Part shown: positions 25,776-35,282 of the stretch, in pieces
How the letters are laid out: the number at the start of each line of letters is the position of its first letter
How positions within the stretch are numbered: the stretch's first letter is position 1
Source of the DNA: an uncultured Lachnospiraceae bacterium
Lineage (GTDB): Bacteria; Bacillota; Clostridia; Lachnospirales; Lachnospiraceae
Length of the DNA: 64,000 nucleotides
Direction of reading: 5' to 3'
Assembly (NCBI GenBank): GCA_902802515.1
Contig: CADCMM010000010.1
Location: forward strand, 21,163-85,162
The notes under the pieces: model-generated
The model's database searches: none
What the model was told of the DNA's origin: nothing
What the model saw: only the letters and a program-made list of their open reading frames with translations
Translations under genes and position numbers: made by a program

Positions 25776-26537
25776 TCACGATCTCCCGGCACACAATACC
25801 AGAAAATAAATCTCCCTGATGCCATGTTCCCGCAGCTCCCTGCTGATGGCGTCCATGGTAGAACCTGTCGTATAGATATCATCCACAAGAAGCACCGGTT
25901 CCTGTATTTTGCAGTCAGGATCCAGCAAAAACGCATCTTTGAGATTGCTTTTCCGCTCCTTTGCGGTCAGCTCCTTCTGCGGCATGGTATAGCGGATTCG
26001 GATCAGGCTCTTCTCGTCCAACGGGATCCCGGTCAGGTCGCGCAGTTTTCTCGCCAGCAATACGCTCTGGTCAAAGCCCCGCTCCCGGCGTTTTCTTCGG
26101 TTCATGGGAACCGGAAGGATCGCCTTTGGCTTCCAGGCGAGAAGATATTTTTCTCCTGCCCGCGCCATTTCCTCCGCGTAAAAGTCCAGATATTCTCTGT
26201 GGTTTTGAAACTTCATCCGCTGGACGGATCTGCGCAGATCCTTCTCATACAGGAAAATAGCCCTGCCGCAGGTAAACAGATGGTCTGTTTTCTCACAGTC
26301 AGCACAGTATTCCTGCTCTTCTTTCGCCAGCTGTTTTCCGCACTTTTTGCAGAGAGGTTCATGAATATAGGGAAGATGCTCTTTGCAGGATACGCAGATC
26401 CGCCCCTGATTTCTTCCAAGTATTCCTTCGCATACGGGACACCGTCTGGGATATAGCAGGTCCAGCACAAAATCCAGGACTGCTTTTCCCATCTTTACTG
26501 CTAACTGTTTTCTTCGCTCTTTATCAGTTCTTTTCAC
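25776..26537 (-). CDS. comF: ComF family phosphoribosyltransferase-like protein
   Basis: A 253-residue protein. The N-terminal zinc fingers are plain: RRCPVCEGILGRNQGRICVSC and CKKCGKQLAKEEQEYCADCE. The C-terminal type I PRTase fold has the PRPP loop VLLVDDIYTTGSTMDAISRE and the motif KPKAILPVPMNRRKRRERGF. ComF proteins take part in DNA uptake and related DNA handling. The GTG start at 26537 is weak; an ATG at 26492 is possible. It follows recD2 by 33 bases, the usual arrangement in this group. Confidence 0.92.
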   Translation of the reverse strand: MKRTDKERRKQLAVKMGKAVLDFVLDLLYPRRCPVCEGILGRNQGRICVSCKEHLPYIHEPLCKKCGKQLAKEEQEYCADCEKTDHLFTCGRAIFLYEKDLRRSVQRMKFQNHREYLDFYAEEMARAGEKYLLAWKPKAILPVPMNRRKRRERGFDQSVLLARKLRDLTGIPLDEKSLIRIRYTMPQKELTAKERKSNLKDAFLLDPDCKIQEPVLLVDDIYTTGSTMDAISRELREHGIREIYFLVLCAGRS

Positions 26538-26570
26538 CTTGATAACCGGCTCTCTCCCGATGCAGCTGCA

Positions 26571-28784
26571 TCATAGCGCTGCCATCTCCCTCATGCGCAG
26601 CGCCAGACTGCTGTAACGTTTCTGCTGCGTAGTGTTATCGATCATCTGGTAAAATACTTCCGGATCTCCCACTAAGGTTACGCAGCTTTTTGCCCTGGTG
26701 ACCGCCGTGTACAGCAGATTGCGGTTCATCAGCATGCGGGGTCCGCTAAGCAGCGGGATCACTACCGCAGGGTACTCGCTTCCCTGGGATTTGTGGATCG
26801 TGACGGCGTAAGCGAGTTCCAGTTCCTCAAGGTTTCCAAAGGGATATTCGATATAGCGATGTTCATCGAATTCTACTGTCAGCTTTTCCGTATATTCATT
26901 GATTTCCCGTACAATTCCCATATCTCCGTTGAACACTCCGGTGCCCCGCTCGATGGGCATTCCGTATTTCCCTCGGATTTCCCACTCTGCCTGGTAATTA
27001 TTCTTGATCTGCATCACCTTGTCCCCCTCCCGGAACAGGGCTTCGCCTCTCATGTATTCCTTCTTTTCCGGCGCTTTCGGATTCAGATATTCCTGCAGGA
27101 TACGATTCAGCCGCTCCACCCCGAGCAAACCTTTTCTCATGGGCGTGAGTACCTGTATCTCACTGGGATCCGCATGGACATAGCCCGGGAGCTTTTGCTG
27201 CACAAGCTGGATGGCAATGCTGATGATCACATTGGCGTCCTGCCGCTTCAGGAAAAAGAAATCCCTGCTTTTGTTGTCCAGCTCCATGTGTTCGCCGTGG
27301 TTGATCTTATGGGCGTTCACCACAATGTCGCTCTCTTTCGCCTGCCGGAAGATCCGGGTAAGGCGCACCACCTGGCACTGCCCGGAATCAATGATATCCT
27401 TCAGCACACAGCCAGGACCTACCGATGGAAGCTGATTCACATCTCCCACCATGATCAGCCGGGTACCAACCGTGACAGCAGACAGCAGCGCGTACAGTAA
27501 GTGGATGTCTACCATAGACATCTCATCCACGATGATCACATCCGAATCCAACGGGTTCTCCTCATTGCGCCCGAACCCCGCTGCGCCGCCCTCCGGTCCT
27601 CCGGCCACTTCCAGCAGCCGGTGAATGGTTCTTGCCTCATATCCCGTAGCTTCTGTCATGCGCTTGGCTGCCCGGCCTGTGGGAGCCGCAAGGGCAATCT
27701 CCAACCCTTCCTCCTCAAAATAAGAGATCAGGGTGTTTATGGTAGTTGTTTTTCCGGTACCAGGACCGCCTGTGATCACCGTCAGTCCGCAGCGCACTGC
27801 CTCGATGACCGCCTGCCGCTGTTTCTCATCCAGCACGGTGCCGCTTTGCTTCTCGATCTTGCGGATTTTTTCCAGCACCTTATCTTCCTGTATCTCCCCG
27901 CTGATGTTCAGGTCATGCAGCATTTTTGCCGCATTCAGCTCCAGATAGTAATAGGACGCGGCATAAATCTTTACCTCGTCCTCCTCATTCTTAATCACAA
28001 TTTTACGCTGCATTGCCATATCCGTCAGATGGTCGTCCAGATCTTCCAGATTCACTCCCAGAAGCTCCGTGGTCCTGCGCAGCAATTCCTCTCTGGGCAA
28101 ATACACATGTCCGTCCTGGGATGCCTGCTGCAGCACATAAAAAATCCCGCTGCGGATCCGAAAATCAGAATCGGTCTGAATACCCGCCCGGCGGGCGATC
28201 TCATCCGCGATACGAAACCCTACACCGGTAATATCATCTGCCATGCGATAGGGATTCTCTGTGATCACCCGATAGATCTCTGAGCCGTAGCGCTGATAGA
28301 TCTTCACCGCCAACGCAGTTGTGATCCCATACTGCTGCAGAAAGATCATGGCCTCCCGCATATCCTTTTTTTCTTCGATCTGCTGGGCGATCTCTCTGGC
28401 TTTGCGCTCGCTGATTCCCTTGATCTCCGCCAGCCGCTCCGGTTCCATCTCAATAATGCGGAACGTATCTTCTTTGAATCTGCGCACAATACGGGCGGCC
28501 AGCGCGCTGCCCACCCCTTTGATCGCTCCAGATCCAAGGTAACGCTCCATGGCGATCATATCTTCCGGGGCTTTTACTTCATAGGCCTCAATCTGAAGCT
28601 GTTCCCCGTAAGTGGCATGCTCTGCGAAGTGCCCCCGGACCGTCAGAAATTCGCCCTCACTGACAAGAGGGAGCATTCCCACACAGGTAATCTCTTCCTC
28701 TCCGGCTGTCAGATTCATTACCGTATATCCGTTTTCCTTATTTCGATAGACGATATGCTCTACATATCCCTCGATAATTTCCAT
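26571..28784 (-). CDS. recD2: ATP-dependent RecD2-like DNA helicase
   Basis: A 737-residue superfamily 1B 5'-3' helicase. The N-terminal OB and helix-hairpin-helix regions (about 1-200) include YLGSGAIKGVGSALAARIVR. Walker A is VITGGPGTGKTTTINTL, Walker B/II is DVIIVDEMSMVD, and the C-terminal motifs are AVTIHKSQGSEYPAVVIPLL and LYTAVTRAKSCVTLVGD. It acts in DNA repair and replication fork handling without RecBC. It starts directly after the MreB stop. Confidence 0.96.
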   Translation of the reverse strand: MEIIEGYVEHIVYRNKENGYTVMNLTAGEEEITCVGMLPLVSEGEFLTVRGHFAEHATYGEQLQIEAYEVKAPEDMIAMERYLGSGAIKGVGSALAARIVRRFKEDTFRIIEMEPERLAEIKGISERKAREIAQQIEEKKDMREAMIFLQQYGITTALAVKIYQRYGSEIYRVITENPYRMADDITGVGFRIADEIARRAGIQTDSDFRIRSGIFYVLQQASQDGHVYLPREELLRRTTELLGVNLEDLDDHLTDMAMQRKIVIKNEEDEVKIYAASYYYLELNAAKMLHDLNISGEIQEDKVLEKIRKIEKQSGTVLDEKQRQAVIEAVRCGLTVITGGPGTGKTTTINTLISYFEEEGLEIALAAPTGRAAKRMTEATGYEARTIHRLLEVAGGPEGGAAGFGRNEENPLDSDVIIVDEMSMVDIHLLYALLSAVTVGTRLIMVGDVNQLPSVGPGCVLKDIIDSGQCQVVRLTRIFRQAKESDIVVNAHKINHGEHMELDNKSRDFFFLKRQDANVIISIAIQLVQQKLPGYVHADPSEIQVLTPMRKGLLGVERLNRILQEYLNPKAPEKKEYMRGEALFREGDKVMQIKNNYQAEWEIRGKYGMPIERGTGVFNGDMGIVREINEYTEKLTVEFDEHRYIEYPFGNLEELELAYAVTIHKSQGSEYPAVVIPLLSGPRMLMNRNLLYTAVTRAKSCVTLVGDPEVFYQMIDNTTQQKRYSSLALRMREMAAL

Positions 28785-29795
28785 TCAGTATTGCTCCGCT
28801 TCCTCTTTATTTGCTCCCGCAGAGGTCAGTTCCACGTACAAACCGGTTCCTACCGCTACCGCCGTCATGGGATCTTCTGCAGTTACTGTGTTTACCCCGG
28901 TCTTCGCCTCGATCAGTTCCTCCAGGCCTCCCAAAAGAGCGCCTCCTCCCACCAGGACAATGCCGCGGTCTACCACATCTGCCGCCAGTTCCGGCGGAGT
29001 ACGTTCCAGAACACTGTGCACCGCGTCCACGATCTGACCTGCCAGTTCTTTAAGAGCATCCCTGGTATCTTCCGAAGTGATCTTCACTGTTTTAGGCAGA
29101 CCCGTCACAATGTCCCGCCCATTGACTTCCATCACATTCTGCTCCGGACGTTCAAACACAGTTCCGATATTGATTTTAATTTCCTCTGCTGCCTGCTCAC
29201 TGATCACCAGACCAAAGTTATTTTTTACATGCTTTACAATGGCTTCGTCGAAATCGTTTCCGCCTATCTTAATGGAATGACTCACCACAACTCCATTGAT
29301 GGAGAGCACCGCCACGCTGCAAGTGCCGCCTCCGATATCTACGATCATATTTCCGCTTGGTCTGGAAATATCGATTCCTGCGCCGATGGCCGCAGCCACC
29401 GGTTCCTCTACCACATGTACTTCCCTTGCGCCGGCCTGGTAAGTGGCGTCTTCAACCGCTTTTCTCTCTACCTCCGTCACAATGCTGGGTATACAAATAC
29501 TGACTCTTGGCTTTCGAAACGACAGCCTCCCCATCGCTTTCTGGATAAAATGACGCAGCATCTGTTCCGTTACAACATAATCAGAGATGATCCCGTTTTT
29601 CATGGGCCGCACTGCCACAATGTTTCCCGGGGTACGTCCCAGCATCAGCCGGGCTTCCTCTCCGATCGCCTTTATTTTGTTGTTATCCCTGTCAAACGCC
29701 ACCACGGAGGGCTCCTTTAACACAACGCCTTTCCCCCTGACGTAAACCAGTATGCTGGATGTCCCCAGATCAATTCCTATATCCGTCCCCGCCAT
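28785..29795 (-). CDS. mreB: MreB/Mbl rod shape-determining protein
   Basis: The start at 29795 (MAGTDIGIDLGTSSILVYVR) has AAAGGAG at an 8-base spacing; the open frame to 29855 is not needed. The 336 residues are of normal length. The actin-fold phosphate loops IGIDLGTSSILVYV and NMIVDIGGGTCSVAVLS and the adenosine motif GIVLVGGGALLGGLEELIEA are present. It polymerises at the membrane to guide lateral wall synthesis. Whether it is MreB or Mbl cannot be settled. Neighbours lgt and recD2 are on the same strand. Confidence 0.95.
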   Translation of the reverse strand: MAGTDIGIDLGTSSILVYVRGKGVVLKEPSVVAFDRDNNKIKAIGEEARLMLGRTPGNIVAVRPMKNGIISDYVVTEQMLRHFIQKAMGRLSFRKPRVSICIPSIVTEVERKAVEDATYQAGAREVHVVEEPVAAAIGAGIDISRPSGNMIVDIGGGTCSVAVLSINGVVVSHSIKIGGNDFDEAIVKHVKNNFGLVISEQAAEEIKINIGTVFERPEQNVMEVNGRDIVTGLPKTVKITSEDTRDALKELAGQIVDAVHSVLERTPPELAADVVDRGIVLVGGGALLGGLEELIEAKTGVNTVTAEDPMTAVAVGTGLYVELTSAGANKEEAEQY

Positions 29796-29870
29796 ATTTA
29801 TACTCCTTTTATTCTTATGTGGTCTTAGACCACTGCCTGTAATGCAGTCGTTCACTCCAAATCAGTTTTT

Positions 29871-30740
29871 TTAATATGTTTCTTTGGTACGTCTTCTTCT
29901 AAACAAAAGGATCAGGATCACAGACAGCACGACCAGTAGTCCTGAAAGCAGCTGCGACACCGGAATCCCCGCGCCAGGAAGAACCAGCTGGTCAGTCCGC
30001 AGTCCCTCGATCCACAGCCGGCCCAGTCCATATAGTAACAAATAAAGCAAAAAAACTTCTCCGTTAAATTTTCGAATCCCCTTCAGCGTTACAATCAGCA
30101 AAATAATCAGCACCCCCATATTCCACAGTGATTCGTACAGAAACGTGGGATGCACCTGGATGTAGGTGATCCCATCTGCCGTAACTGCGTTCGCCATCAT
30201 TTCTTCTGTGACTTCTGAAGAACGGACTGCGTCAAGGGGCAGCCGCATCGCCAGCAGGCCGTTGGTATACCCGCCGAACGCCTCCCGGTTGAAGAAATTT
30301 CCCCATCGTCCGATCAGCTGTCCCAGCACCAGCCCCAGGCAGGCCGTATCCAGCGTCAGACCGTACTGCATGTTCTTTCTTTTGCTGAAAATAATACTGG
30401 TGGCCACACCACCGATCACTCCGCCGTAGATTGCCAGTCCGCCTCCCCGAAAATTCAATATCTCAGACAGGTTATCTTTATAATAATCCCAGGAGAAGAT
30501 CACATAATATGCCCGGGCGCACAACAGGGAAACTACAATGGCGATCATCGCCAGATTAAAATAATCGTCCGGGTTCTGCCCCGTCTTCTTCGCGATCCAC
30601 ATGGCCAGATAAATACCGGCCAGCATGGACACCGCAATAATAATTCCATAGTAGGCGATCTCAAATCCGAATACAGAGATGGTCTTACCCACGTTTGGAA
30701 AAGTAATTCCCAGATTTGGAAACCCAATGGAATTTACCAT
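29871..30740 (-). CDS. lgt: Prolipoprotein diacylglyceryl transferase
   Basis: A 289-residue membrane enzyme that attaches diacylglycerol to the lipobox cysteine of prolipoproteins. About seven membrane segments; the Lgt signature GQLIGRWGNFFNREAFGG is intact, with VHPTFLYESLWN downstream. AAGGAG precedes the ATG. Its presence matters here because two ABC binding proteins in the window lack a lipobox while the LRR protein at 4.6-7.1 kb has one. Confidence 0.96.
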   Translation of the reverse strand: MVNSIGFPNLGITFPNVGKTISVFGFEIAYYGIIIAVSMLAGIYLAMWIAKKTGQNPDDYFNLAMIAIVVSLLCARAYYVIFSWDYYKDNLSEILNFRGGGLAIYGGVIGGVATSIIFSKRKNMQYGLTLDTACLGLVLGQLIGRWGNFFNREAFGGYTNGLLAMRLPLDAVRSSEVTEEMMANAVTADGITYIQVHPTFLYESLWNMGVLIILLIVTLKGIRKFNGEVFLLYLLLYGLGRLWIEGLRTDQLVLPGAGIPVSQLLSGLLVVLSVILILLFRRRRTKETY

Positions 30741-30749
30741 AATTGCTCC

Positions 30750-31847
30750 TTATACATTAAATCTAAACAAGATCACATCGCCGTCCTGCACGACATACTC
30801 TTTTCCTTCCAGTCCCACCAGGCCTTTTTCTTTGGCAGCGGATAAGGAACCGCAATCTAAAAGATCTTTATAATTTACCACCTCAGCTCTGATAAATCCG
30901 CGTTCGAAATCAGAGTGGATCTTGCCTGCTGCCTGAGGCGCCTTTGTGCCCTTCTTTATGGTCCAGGCTCTCGTTTCCGTCTCACCGGCAGTCAGATAAC
31001 TCATCAGTCCCAGAAGATCATAGCTTGCCCGGATCAGCTTCTCCAGACCGGACTCTTTCAGGCCAAGGTCTTCCAGAAACATGGCCTTCTCGTCCTCCTC
31101 TAATTCGGAGATCTCTTCCTCGATCTGAGCGCAGATCACAAACACTCCGCTGCCGGTTTCCTTGGCGTACTCCCGCACTTCCTGCACATAATGGTTGGAA
31201 GCTCCATCGTCCGCCAGATCATCCTCTGCCACATTGGCCGCAAAGATCACCGGTTTCCCAGTGAGCAGGTTGTAGGAAGCCAGCCATGCCTGCTCGTCCT
31301 CATCCTCCGTCTGGAAGGTGATAGCCAGTTTTTCCGCCTCAAGATGCTCCTTGATGCGGCTTAGTAAATCCAGTTCTTTCGCCAATGTCTTATCGTTTCT
31401 GGCTCCCTTGGATGTCTTGGCGATCCTTCTCTCCAGTATTTCCAGGTCGGAGAAGATCAATTCCAGATTGATGGTTTCAATGTCCCGCACCGGATCCACA
31501 CTGCCATCCACATGGATGACGTTGCTATCCTCGAAACAACGCACCACATGGACGATGGCATCCACCTCACGGATATTTGCCAGAAACTGATTGCCCAGGC
31601 CTTCTCCTTTCGAAGCGCCTTTCACCAATCCCGCGATATCAACGAACTCGATCACCGCCGGGGTCACCTTAGCGGAATGATATAGATCAGCCAGGAGTTT
31701 TAAACGTTCATCCGGCACCGCCACTACGCCCACATTGGGATCAATGGTACAGAACGGATAGTTAGCGGACTCCGCTCCGGCTTTTGTCAGTGAATTAAAT
31801 AATGTACTTTTGCCCACATTCGGTAGGCCTACTATTCCTAGTTTCAT
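30750..31847 (-). CDS. ychF: Redox-regulated ATPase YchF (Obg-like)
   Basis: A 365-residue protein of exactly the family length. P-loop [19 protein letters not shown], switch and G3 region [22 protein letters not shown]-type G4 NVAEDD in place of NKxD, and the C-terminal TGS domain [20 protein letters not shown]. It binds the ribosome and is linked to the stress response. It is the first gene before lgt-mreB-recD2-comF. Confidence 0.96.
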   Translation of the reverse strand: MKLGIVGLPNVGKSTLFNSLTKAGAESANYPFCTIDPNVGVVAVPDERLKLLADLYHSAKVTPAVIEFVDIAGLVKGASKGEGLGNQFLANIREVDAIVHVVRCFEDSNVIHVDGSVDPVRDIETINLELIFSDLEILERRIAKTSKGARNDKTLAKELDLLSRIKEHLEAEKLAITFQTEDEDEQAWLASYNLLTGKPVIFAANVAEDDLADDGASNHYVQEVREYAKETGSGVFVICAQIEEEISELEEDEKAMFLEDLGLKESGLEKLIRASYDLLGLMSYLTAGETETRAWTIKKGTKAPQAAGKIHSDFERGFIRAEVVNYKDLLDCGSLSAAKEKGLVGLEGKEYVVQDGDVILFRFNV

Positions 31848-31984
31848 TTATGATCACATCTCCTTTGTTTACAAGCTTTTTCGGGTTTTTCTTTCGGTTT
31901 CCGCACCAATTCCGCACCAATTTTACGCAAATTGCGCTTTGATTTGCAGAACCTGCCATCTGATCCCTCTTAAACATAACTGAC

Positions 31985-32013
31985 ATTATAGCAAAAAAGC
32001 GGAAGTTTCACAA
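31985..32013 (-). promoter_or_regulatory. Promoter of the ychF-lgt-mreB-recD2-comF run
   Basis: On the minus strand TTGTGA (32008-32013), 17 bases, then a perfect TATAAT (31985-31990), about 138 bases before the ychF ATG. The leader holds the direct repeat AATTGGTGCGG twice but no clear riboswitch. Confidence 0.7.
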
Positions 32014-32099
32014 TAGGATTGTTTAAATTAGAATTTTACCTATTTTTTAGAAACAATCGGCATTGTTCGATACTTCCTGTTCTGTCTCTTGTCATCCAT

Positions 32100-32483
32100 T
32101 TTGACTAAATATTCCGTTTTTTTTTTTTTTAGTTAATCTTTCAATCCGCATGGCTTCCCGGTCTTTGACGAATTTTCTTGTTTTTTACTTTTTTAGTCTA
32201 TCATTCATTCCCCATTGCTTCTCAACCTTTGACGAAATTTCTTGTTTTTTACTTTTTTAGTCTATCTTTCATTCCCCATTGTTTCTCAACCTTTGACGAA
32301 ATTTCTTGTTTTTTACTTTTTTAGTCTATCTTTCATTCCCCATTGCCTCTCAACCTTTGACGAAATTTCTTGTTTTTTACTTTTTTAGTCTATCTTTCAT
32401 CCCACATGGCTTCCCGGTCTTTAACTAAATATCCTATTTTTGCATTTTTAATCAATTTCTCTTGCTTTACATTTTTCCCATAT
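32100..32483. repeat. 64-bp tandem repeat array, six units
   Basis: The word TTTGAC (TTTAAC in the last unit) begins at 32100, 32164, 32228, 32292, 32356 and 32420, an exact 64-bp period. The inner units are nearly identical (GACGAAATTTCTTGTTTTTT, then ACTTTTTTAGTCTATCTTTC, then ATTCCCCATTGCTTCTCAAC). The first and last units share a variant (ACTAAATAT; CATGGCTTCCCGGTC). It is AT-rich and has no open frame. It is not a CRISPR, as there are no spacers. Confidence 0.9.
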
Positions 32484-32499
32484 TGCACTTATATATATT

Positions 32500-32535
32500 G
32501 ATGTTGGGGTCAAAAGGTCTTTTGACCCTTACATC
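32500..32535. repeat. Palindromic repeat, family B, short copy
   Basis: GATGTTGGGGTCAAAAG and CTTTTGACCCTTACATC are 17-bp arms with two mismatches around a 2-base centre. The same arm sequence bounds the longer element at 49560-49720. Confidence 0.75.
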
Positions 32536-32586
32536 ATATATTGCCTATATCAAATTTCGTAGCCTTTTATGTCTATAATAAAGGCG

Positions 32587-32750
32587 CTAGTATAGCTGTT
32601 CGTAAATAACTGGACTATATGCGTAGAATGTTTTTTCGAGGGCGCTGATCAAAAAACGTAGGCGTAGCGGCTACGCTGAGGCTTTTTGACCTGTGCGATC
32701 GGAAAAACAGGCAAGCATAGAGTCCAGTTATTTCGAAACAGTTATACTAG
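32587..32750. repeat. MITE-like element C with 36-bp terminal inverted repeats
   Basis: The left end CTAGTATAGCTGTTCG... and the right end read on the other strand CTAGTATAACTGTTTCG... match over 36 bases with about 31 identities, sharing AAATAACTGGACT. The 92-base interior holds a small dyad (GTAGGCGTAGCGGCTACGC) and no open frame. This is the form of a non-autonomous transposable element; no transposase is in the window. Confidence 0.7.
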
Positions 32751-33045
32751 ATCCACATGTATTGTACAACGGAGGTGATTTTATCGTACTACGTTTATCG
32801 TCCCTTGCGTCCTCTGGTCTCCCCAACTCTGCTGGGGGTTTGAGTCTGTTTCAATAACAGGAATGATTTGCCACATTGCATTTTCAAACACGCGAATCGT
32901 ATGCTTTATATCATGTCCATCGGAATTATTTTGAAACAAGTCCGCCAAAATCAGGATTGATCGTCAAGAAATGCGCTGTGGTGAGATAGCCTTCTCAGCG
33001 TGATTCGCCAATCCGAGGACGGTGAATTGCAGAAAGATAATTCAG
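32751..33045. other. Gene-free stretch
   Basis: I see no gene or clear signal here. A GGAGG-like word on the plus strand at 32771 is followed by only about 23 codons without an ATG. Confidence 0.4.
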
Positions 33046-34506
33046 TTAACTTTTATACAAAATAATCGGCATGTTGGTTCCGCAATTTGCATAGATGACT
33101 GCTGCGGCTGATTCCGGCAGGTTCACGCAGCCATGGGATCCATAGGTCTGATAGATATTTCCTCCGAAGGAAGTCCTCCAGGAAGCGTCATGCAGTCCCT
33201 GTCCATCGCAGAAAGGCATCCAATACTTCACCTCTACATCCCAGCTGTTGGAACCGCCTCCGCCTTGTCCCACCAGGTTGAAGGGGCTTGCTTTGTAGGC
33301 GATGGCATAGGCTCCTGCTACAGTCTCCCGTTCCTGGGTGGGAGTGCCGGTCACCACATCTGTCTCCAGGATCAGACCGCCATCCCGGTACATCCAGAGA
33401 TGCTGCAAAGTCAGATCTACTTCAATATAGTTTCCATTCAGATCATTGTTTCCGTTCCTGCTGTAACCGGCGATCTCATAGATTGGTTCACGCTCCACAG
33501 CAGTGTTTTTCTCCAGATCTTCCAGAAGCCGCACATACTCCCCGTCCACATCTACCCGGTAGCCGTACTCATTGTTGTCAATTGTGATTCTGGCGCCATA
33601 GGCAGTCACAAAGGTTCTGGGCTCATAGATGGTGTTATGCCTTGTGGAAAAATCATAGAGGAAATCATAGATAGTCTTTTCATCCAACTCTGCCGTTCCA
33701 TTTTTAATCTTCAGCCAGCCTTCTATGGTCTCCCAGTCTATGATCTCCTTTTCCGCGCCAAACAGATAGGTGATCTTTGCGTCTTTGTAGCGATTGTACA
33801 CCGCCGCCACAGCATTCAATTCCTCAGAATCTTTCGTGATCTCTGGCTTTCTATAAATATACGAGGGTATTTCAATGTTCAGGAAGGTTCCGGAAATATC
33901 CGGTTCCACATTTGTCACCGCCTCTTTGACAATTTTCTGAAGATCGGCGTCGTCAAACTCTGTGCCGTACACTTCCTCCCGGATATAATAATCATCCTCG
34001 CCACGCTCCAGCGACGCGTTCTGCGTCGGGACCCGGGGAGTTTCCAGATTATCTGCGATGATCACCTTTTTCAATGTATCCTCATCCAGTTTCACAGGAA
34101 GAACAAGTTCATAGTTTCTGCCAAACAGAAATCTCCACGGAAAAAAGGTCTCCTGGTTTTGAACCAGTTCTTCCAACTCGTTTTGAAGCTGCGCCTCATC
34201 CACAGAATATCCCATGTCCGCCAGAGTTACCATCAGTTCCATCCGCCCGTCTTCCCACAGCTTTACAAAAGTGCAATCATCCGCACCGGCAAAAAGCTCA
34301 GTAACCTCATCTACGCTCATCCCGGTAATGTCGTATCCGTTCAGCGCGGAAACATGATAGAATCTTCCCTTCATCTGAAGAAGATACAAAACATGAATGG
34401 CAATTATTATAATCAGGACAGCTGCAATGCACAGTCCCCTTCTGCGGATCTGACTGGCTCTTTGCTCCTGTTTTCGGTTTTTCTGAACAAAACTTTCCGA
34501 TCTCAT
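33046..34506 (-). CDS. L,D-transpeptidase (YkuD) with N-terminal PG-binding domains
   Basis: A 486-residue membrane-anchored wall enzyme. One N-terminal helix (GLCIAAVLIIIIAIHVLYLL) follows a basic cytoplasmic head. Two repeats of the PG_binding_4 type occupy about 50-340. The C-terminal YkuD domain (about 365-486) ends in the catalytic motif QTYGSHGCVNLPESAAAVIY with the nucleophilic Cys and its His. It forms 3-3 cross-links or anchors proteins in a meso-DAP wall. It is at the tail of the conserved priA-thiN gene block and may be co-transcribed with it. Confidence 0.94.
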   Translation of the reverse strand: MRSESFVQKNRKQEQRASQIRRRGLCIAAVLIIIIAIHVLYLLQMKGRFYHVSALNGYDITGMSVDEVTELFAGADDCTFVKLWEDGRMELMVTLADMGYSVDEAQLQNELEELVQNQETFFPWRFLFGRNYELVLPVKLDEDTLKKVIIADNLETPRVPTQNASLERGEDDYYIREEVYGTEFDDADLQKIVKEAVTNVEPDISGTFLNIEIPSYIYRKPEITKDSEELNAVAAVYNRYKDAKITYLFGAEKEIIDWETIEGWLKIKNGTAELDEKTIYDFLYDFSTRHNTIYEPRTFVTAYGARITIDNNEYGYRVDVDGEYVRLLEDLEKNTAVEREPIYEIAGYSRNGNNDLNGNYIEVDLTLQHLWMYRDGGLILETDVVTGTPTQERETVAGAYAIAYKASPFNLVGQGGGGSNSWDVEVKYWMPFCDGQGLHDASWRTSFGGNIYQTYGSHGCVNLPESAAAVIYANCGTNMPIILYKS

Positions 34507-34530
34507 CTTCTACCGCCTTCCTATCCTTCA

Positions 34531-34558
34531 GGAAAACGCTGATTTTATCAACATTTCC
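34531..34558. repeat. REP-like palindrome at the thiN 3' end
   Basis: GGAAAACGCTGATTTTATCA followed by ACATTTCC: an imperfect dyad of the GGAAACGCTGAT family abutting the thiN stop codon (34559-34561). Confidence 0.5.
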
Positions 34559-35209
34559 TTAATCCTTTGTTTCCATTACCAGTAGTTTTCCGGTCTCAAA
34601 ATCAATCTCCGCCGTCTCTGCTGTAATCTCATTGCTGACGCCCCTGCTGCCAGCTGTTCCCAATGTAAAATGTTTCACCGGATATTTTACCCCCCTCAGA
34701 GTAAGTCCTGTGACATCGCCCCCATAGGCAAAAAGCGAGAGGAATGTTCCCCACTGGTCGCTTCGCCTCACAGTGAACTGTCGATCCCGCATATACACCA
34801 TATTATGGGAATCCACCAGACGGCAGTCCGCTCCCCGTTCCAAAGCCAGAGCCAACACCTGCAGGTTGGCAAACATATGGTCCATTCTGCTGCCGGTACC
34901 TCCCAGGATATCAATAGTCCCGCAGCCTAACTCCAGGGCCTGTTCCACGGCGATCTCCGTGTCCGTCCAGTCTTTTTCCGGACGAAAACGGCGGATTGCT
35001 ATGGTTTCACTGCCCTGATAAGGTTCCAAAACCGCAGCTGACGCAGAGTCAAAATCCCCCACGATATGGCTGGGCAAAATGTGGTGGTGATGCAGAAACA
35101 ACAATCCCCGATCCGCTGCTATAATATGATCATACCTCTTTTTCTTTAAAAAGCTAAGGGCAAAATCTTCCTCGATCCTGCCCCCGCTTATAATTACTGC
35201 ATTTCTCAT
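34559..35209 (-). CDS. thiN: Thiamine pyrophosphokinase
   Basis: A 216-residue cytoplasmic enzyme that makes thiamine diphosphate from thiamine and ATP. Family motifs: AADRGLLFLHHHHILPSHIV, GDFDSAS, EKDWTDTEIAVEQALELGC, GGTGSRMDHMFANLQVL. It is the last cytoplasmic gene of the conserved rsgA-rpe-thiN run. No TPP riboswitch is seen upstream. Confidence 0.94.
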   Translation of the reverse strand: MRNAVIISGGRIEEDFALSFLKKKRYDHIIAADRGLLFLHHHHILPSHIVGDFDSASAAVLEPYQGSETIAIRRFRPEKDWTDTEIAVEQALELGCGTIDILGGTGSRMDHMFANLQVLALALERGADCRLVDSHNMVYMRDRQFTVRRSDQWGTFLSLFAYGGDVTGLTLRGVKYPVKHFTLGTAGSRGVSNEITAETAEIDFETGKLLVMETKD

Positions 35210-35282
35210 CTGACATGATATACTTTCTTTTCTGACATTTTTACACTCGCTTACTGTTTTCTCTTGTATCTATTCCGTACCC

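Noticed and set aside
28617..29720. 367-codon open frame on the plus strand
   Set aside because: It is a shadow of mreB and recD2 on the other strand; the product is rich in His, Cys and Phe without family features.
31795..31986. 63-residue protein overlapping the ychF start
   Set aside because: It lies in the ychF leader and start in another frame, with no ribosome binding site or homology.
32100..32483. CRISPR array
   Set aside because: The whole 64-bp unit repeats without distinct spacers, and no cas gene is nearby.
33133..34542. 469-codon open frame on the plus strand
   Set aside because: It is antisense to the L,D-transpeptidase gene, which has clear catalytic motifs; the plus-strand product has no recognisable domain.
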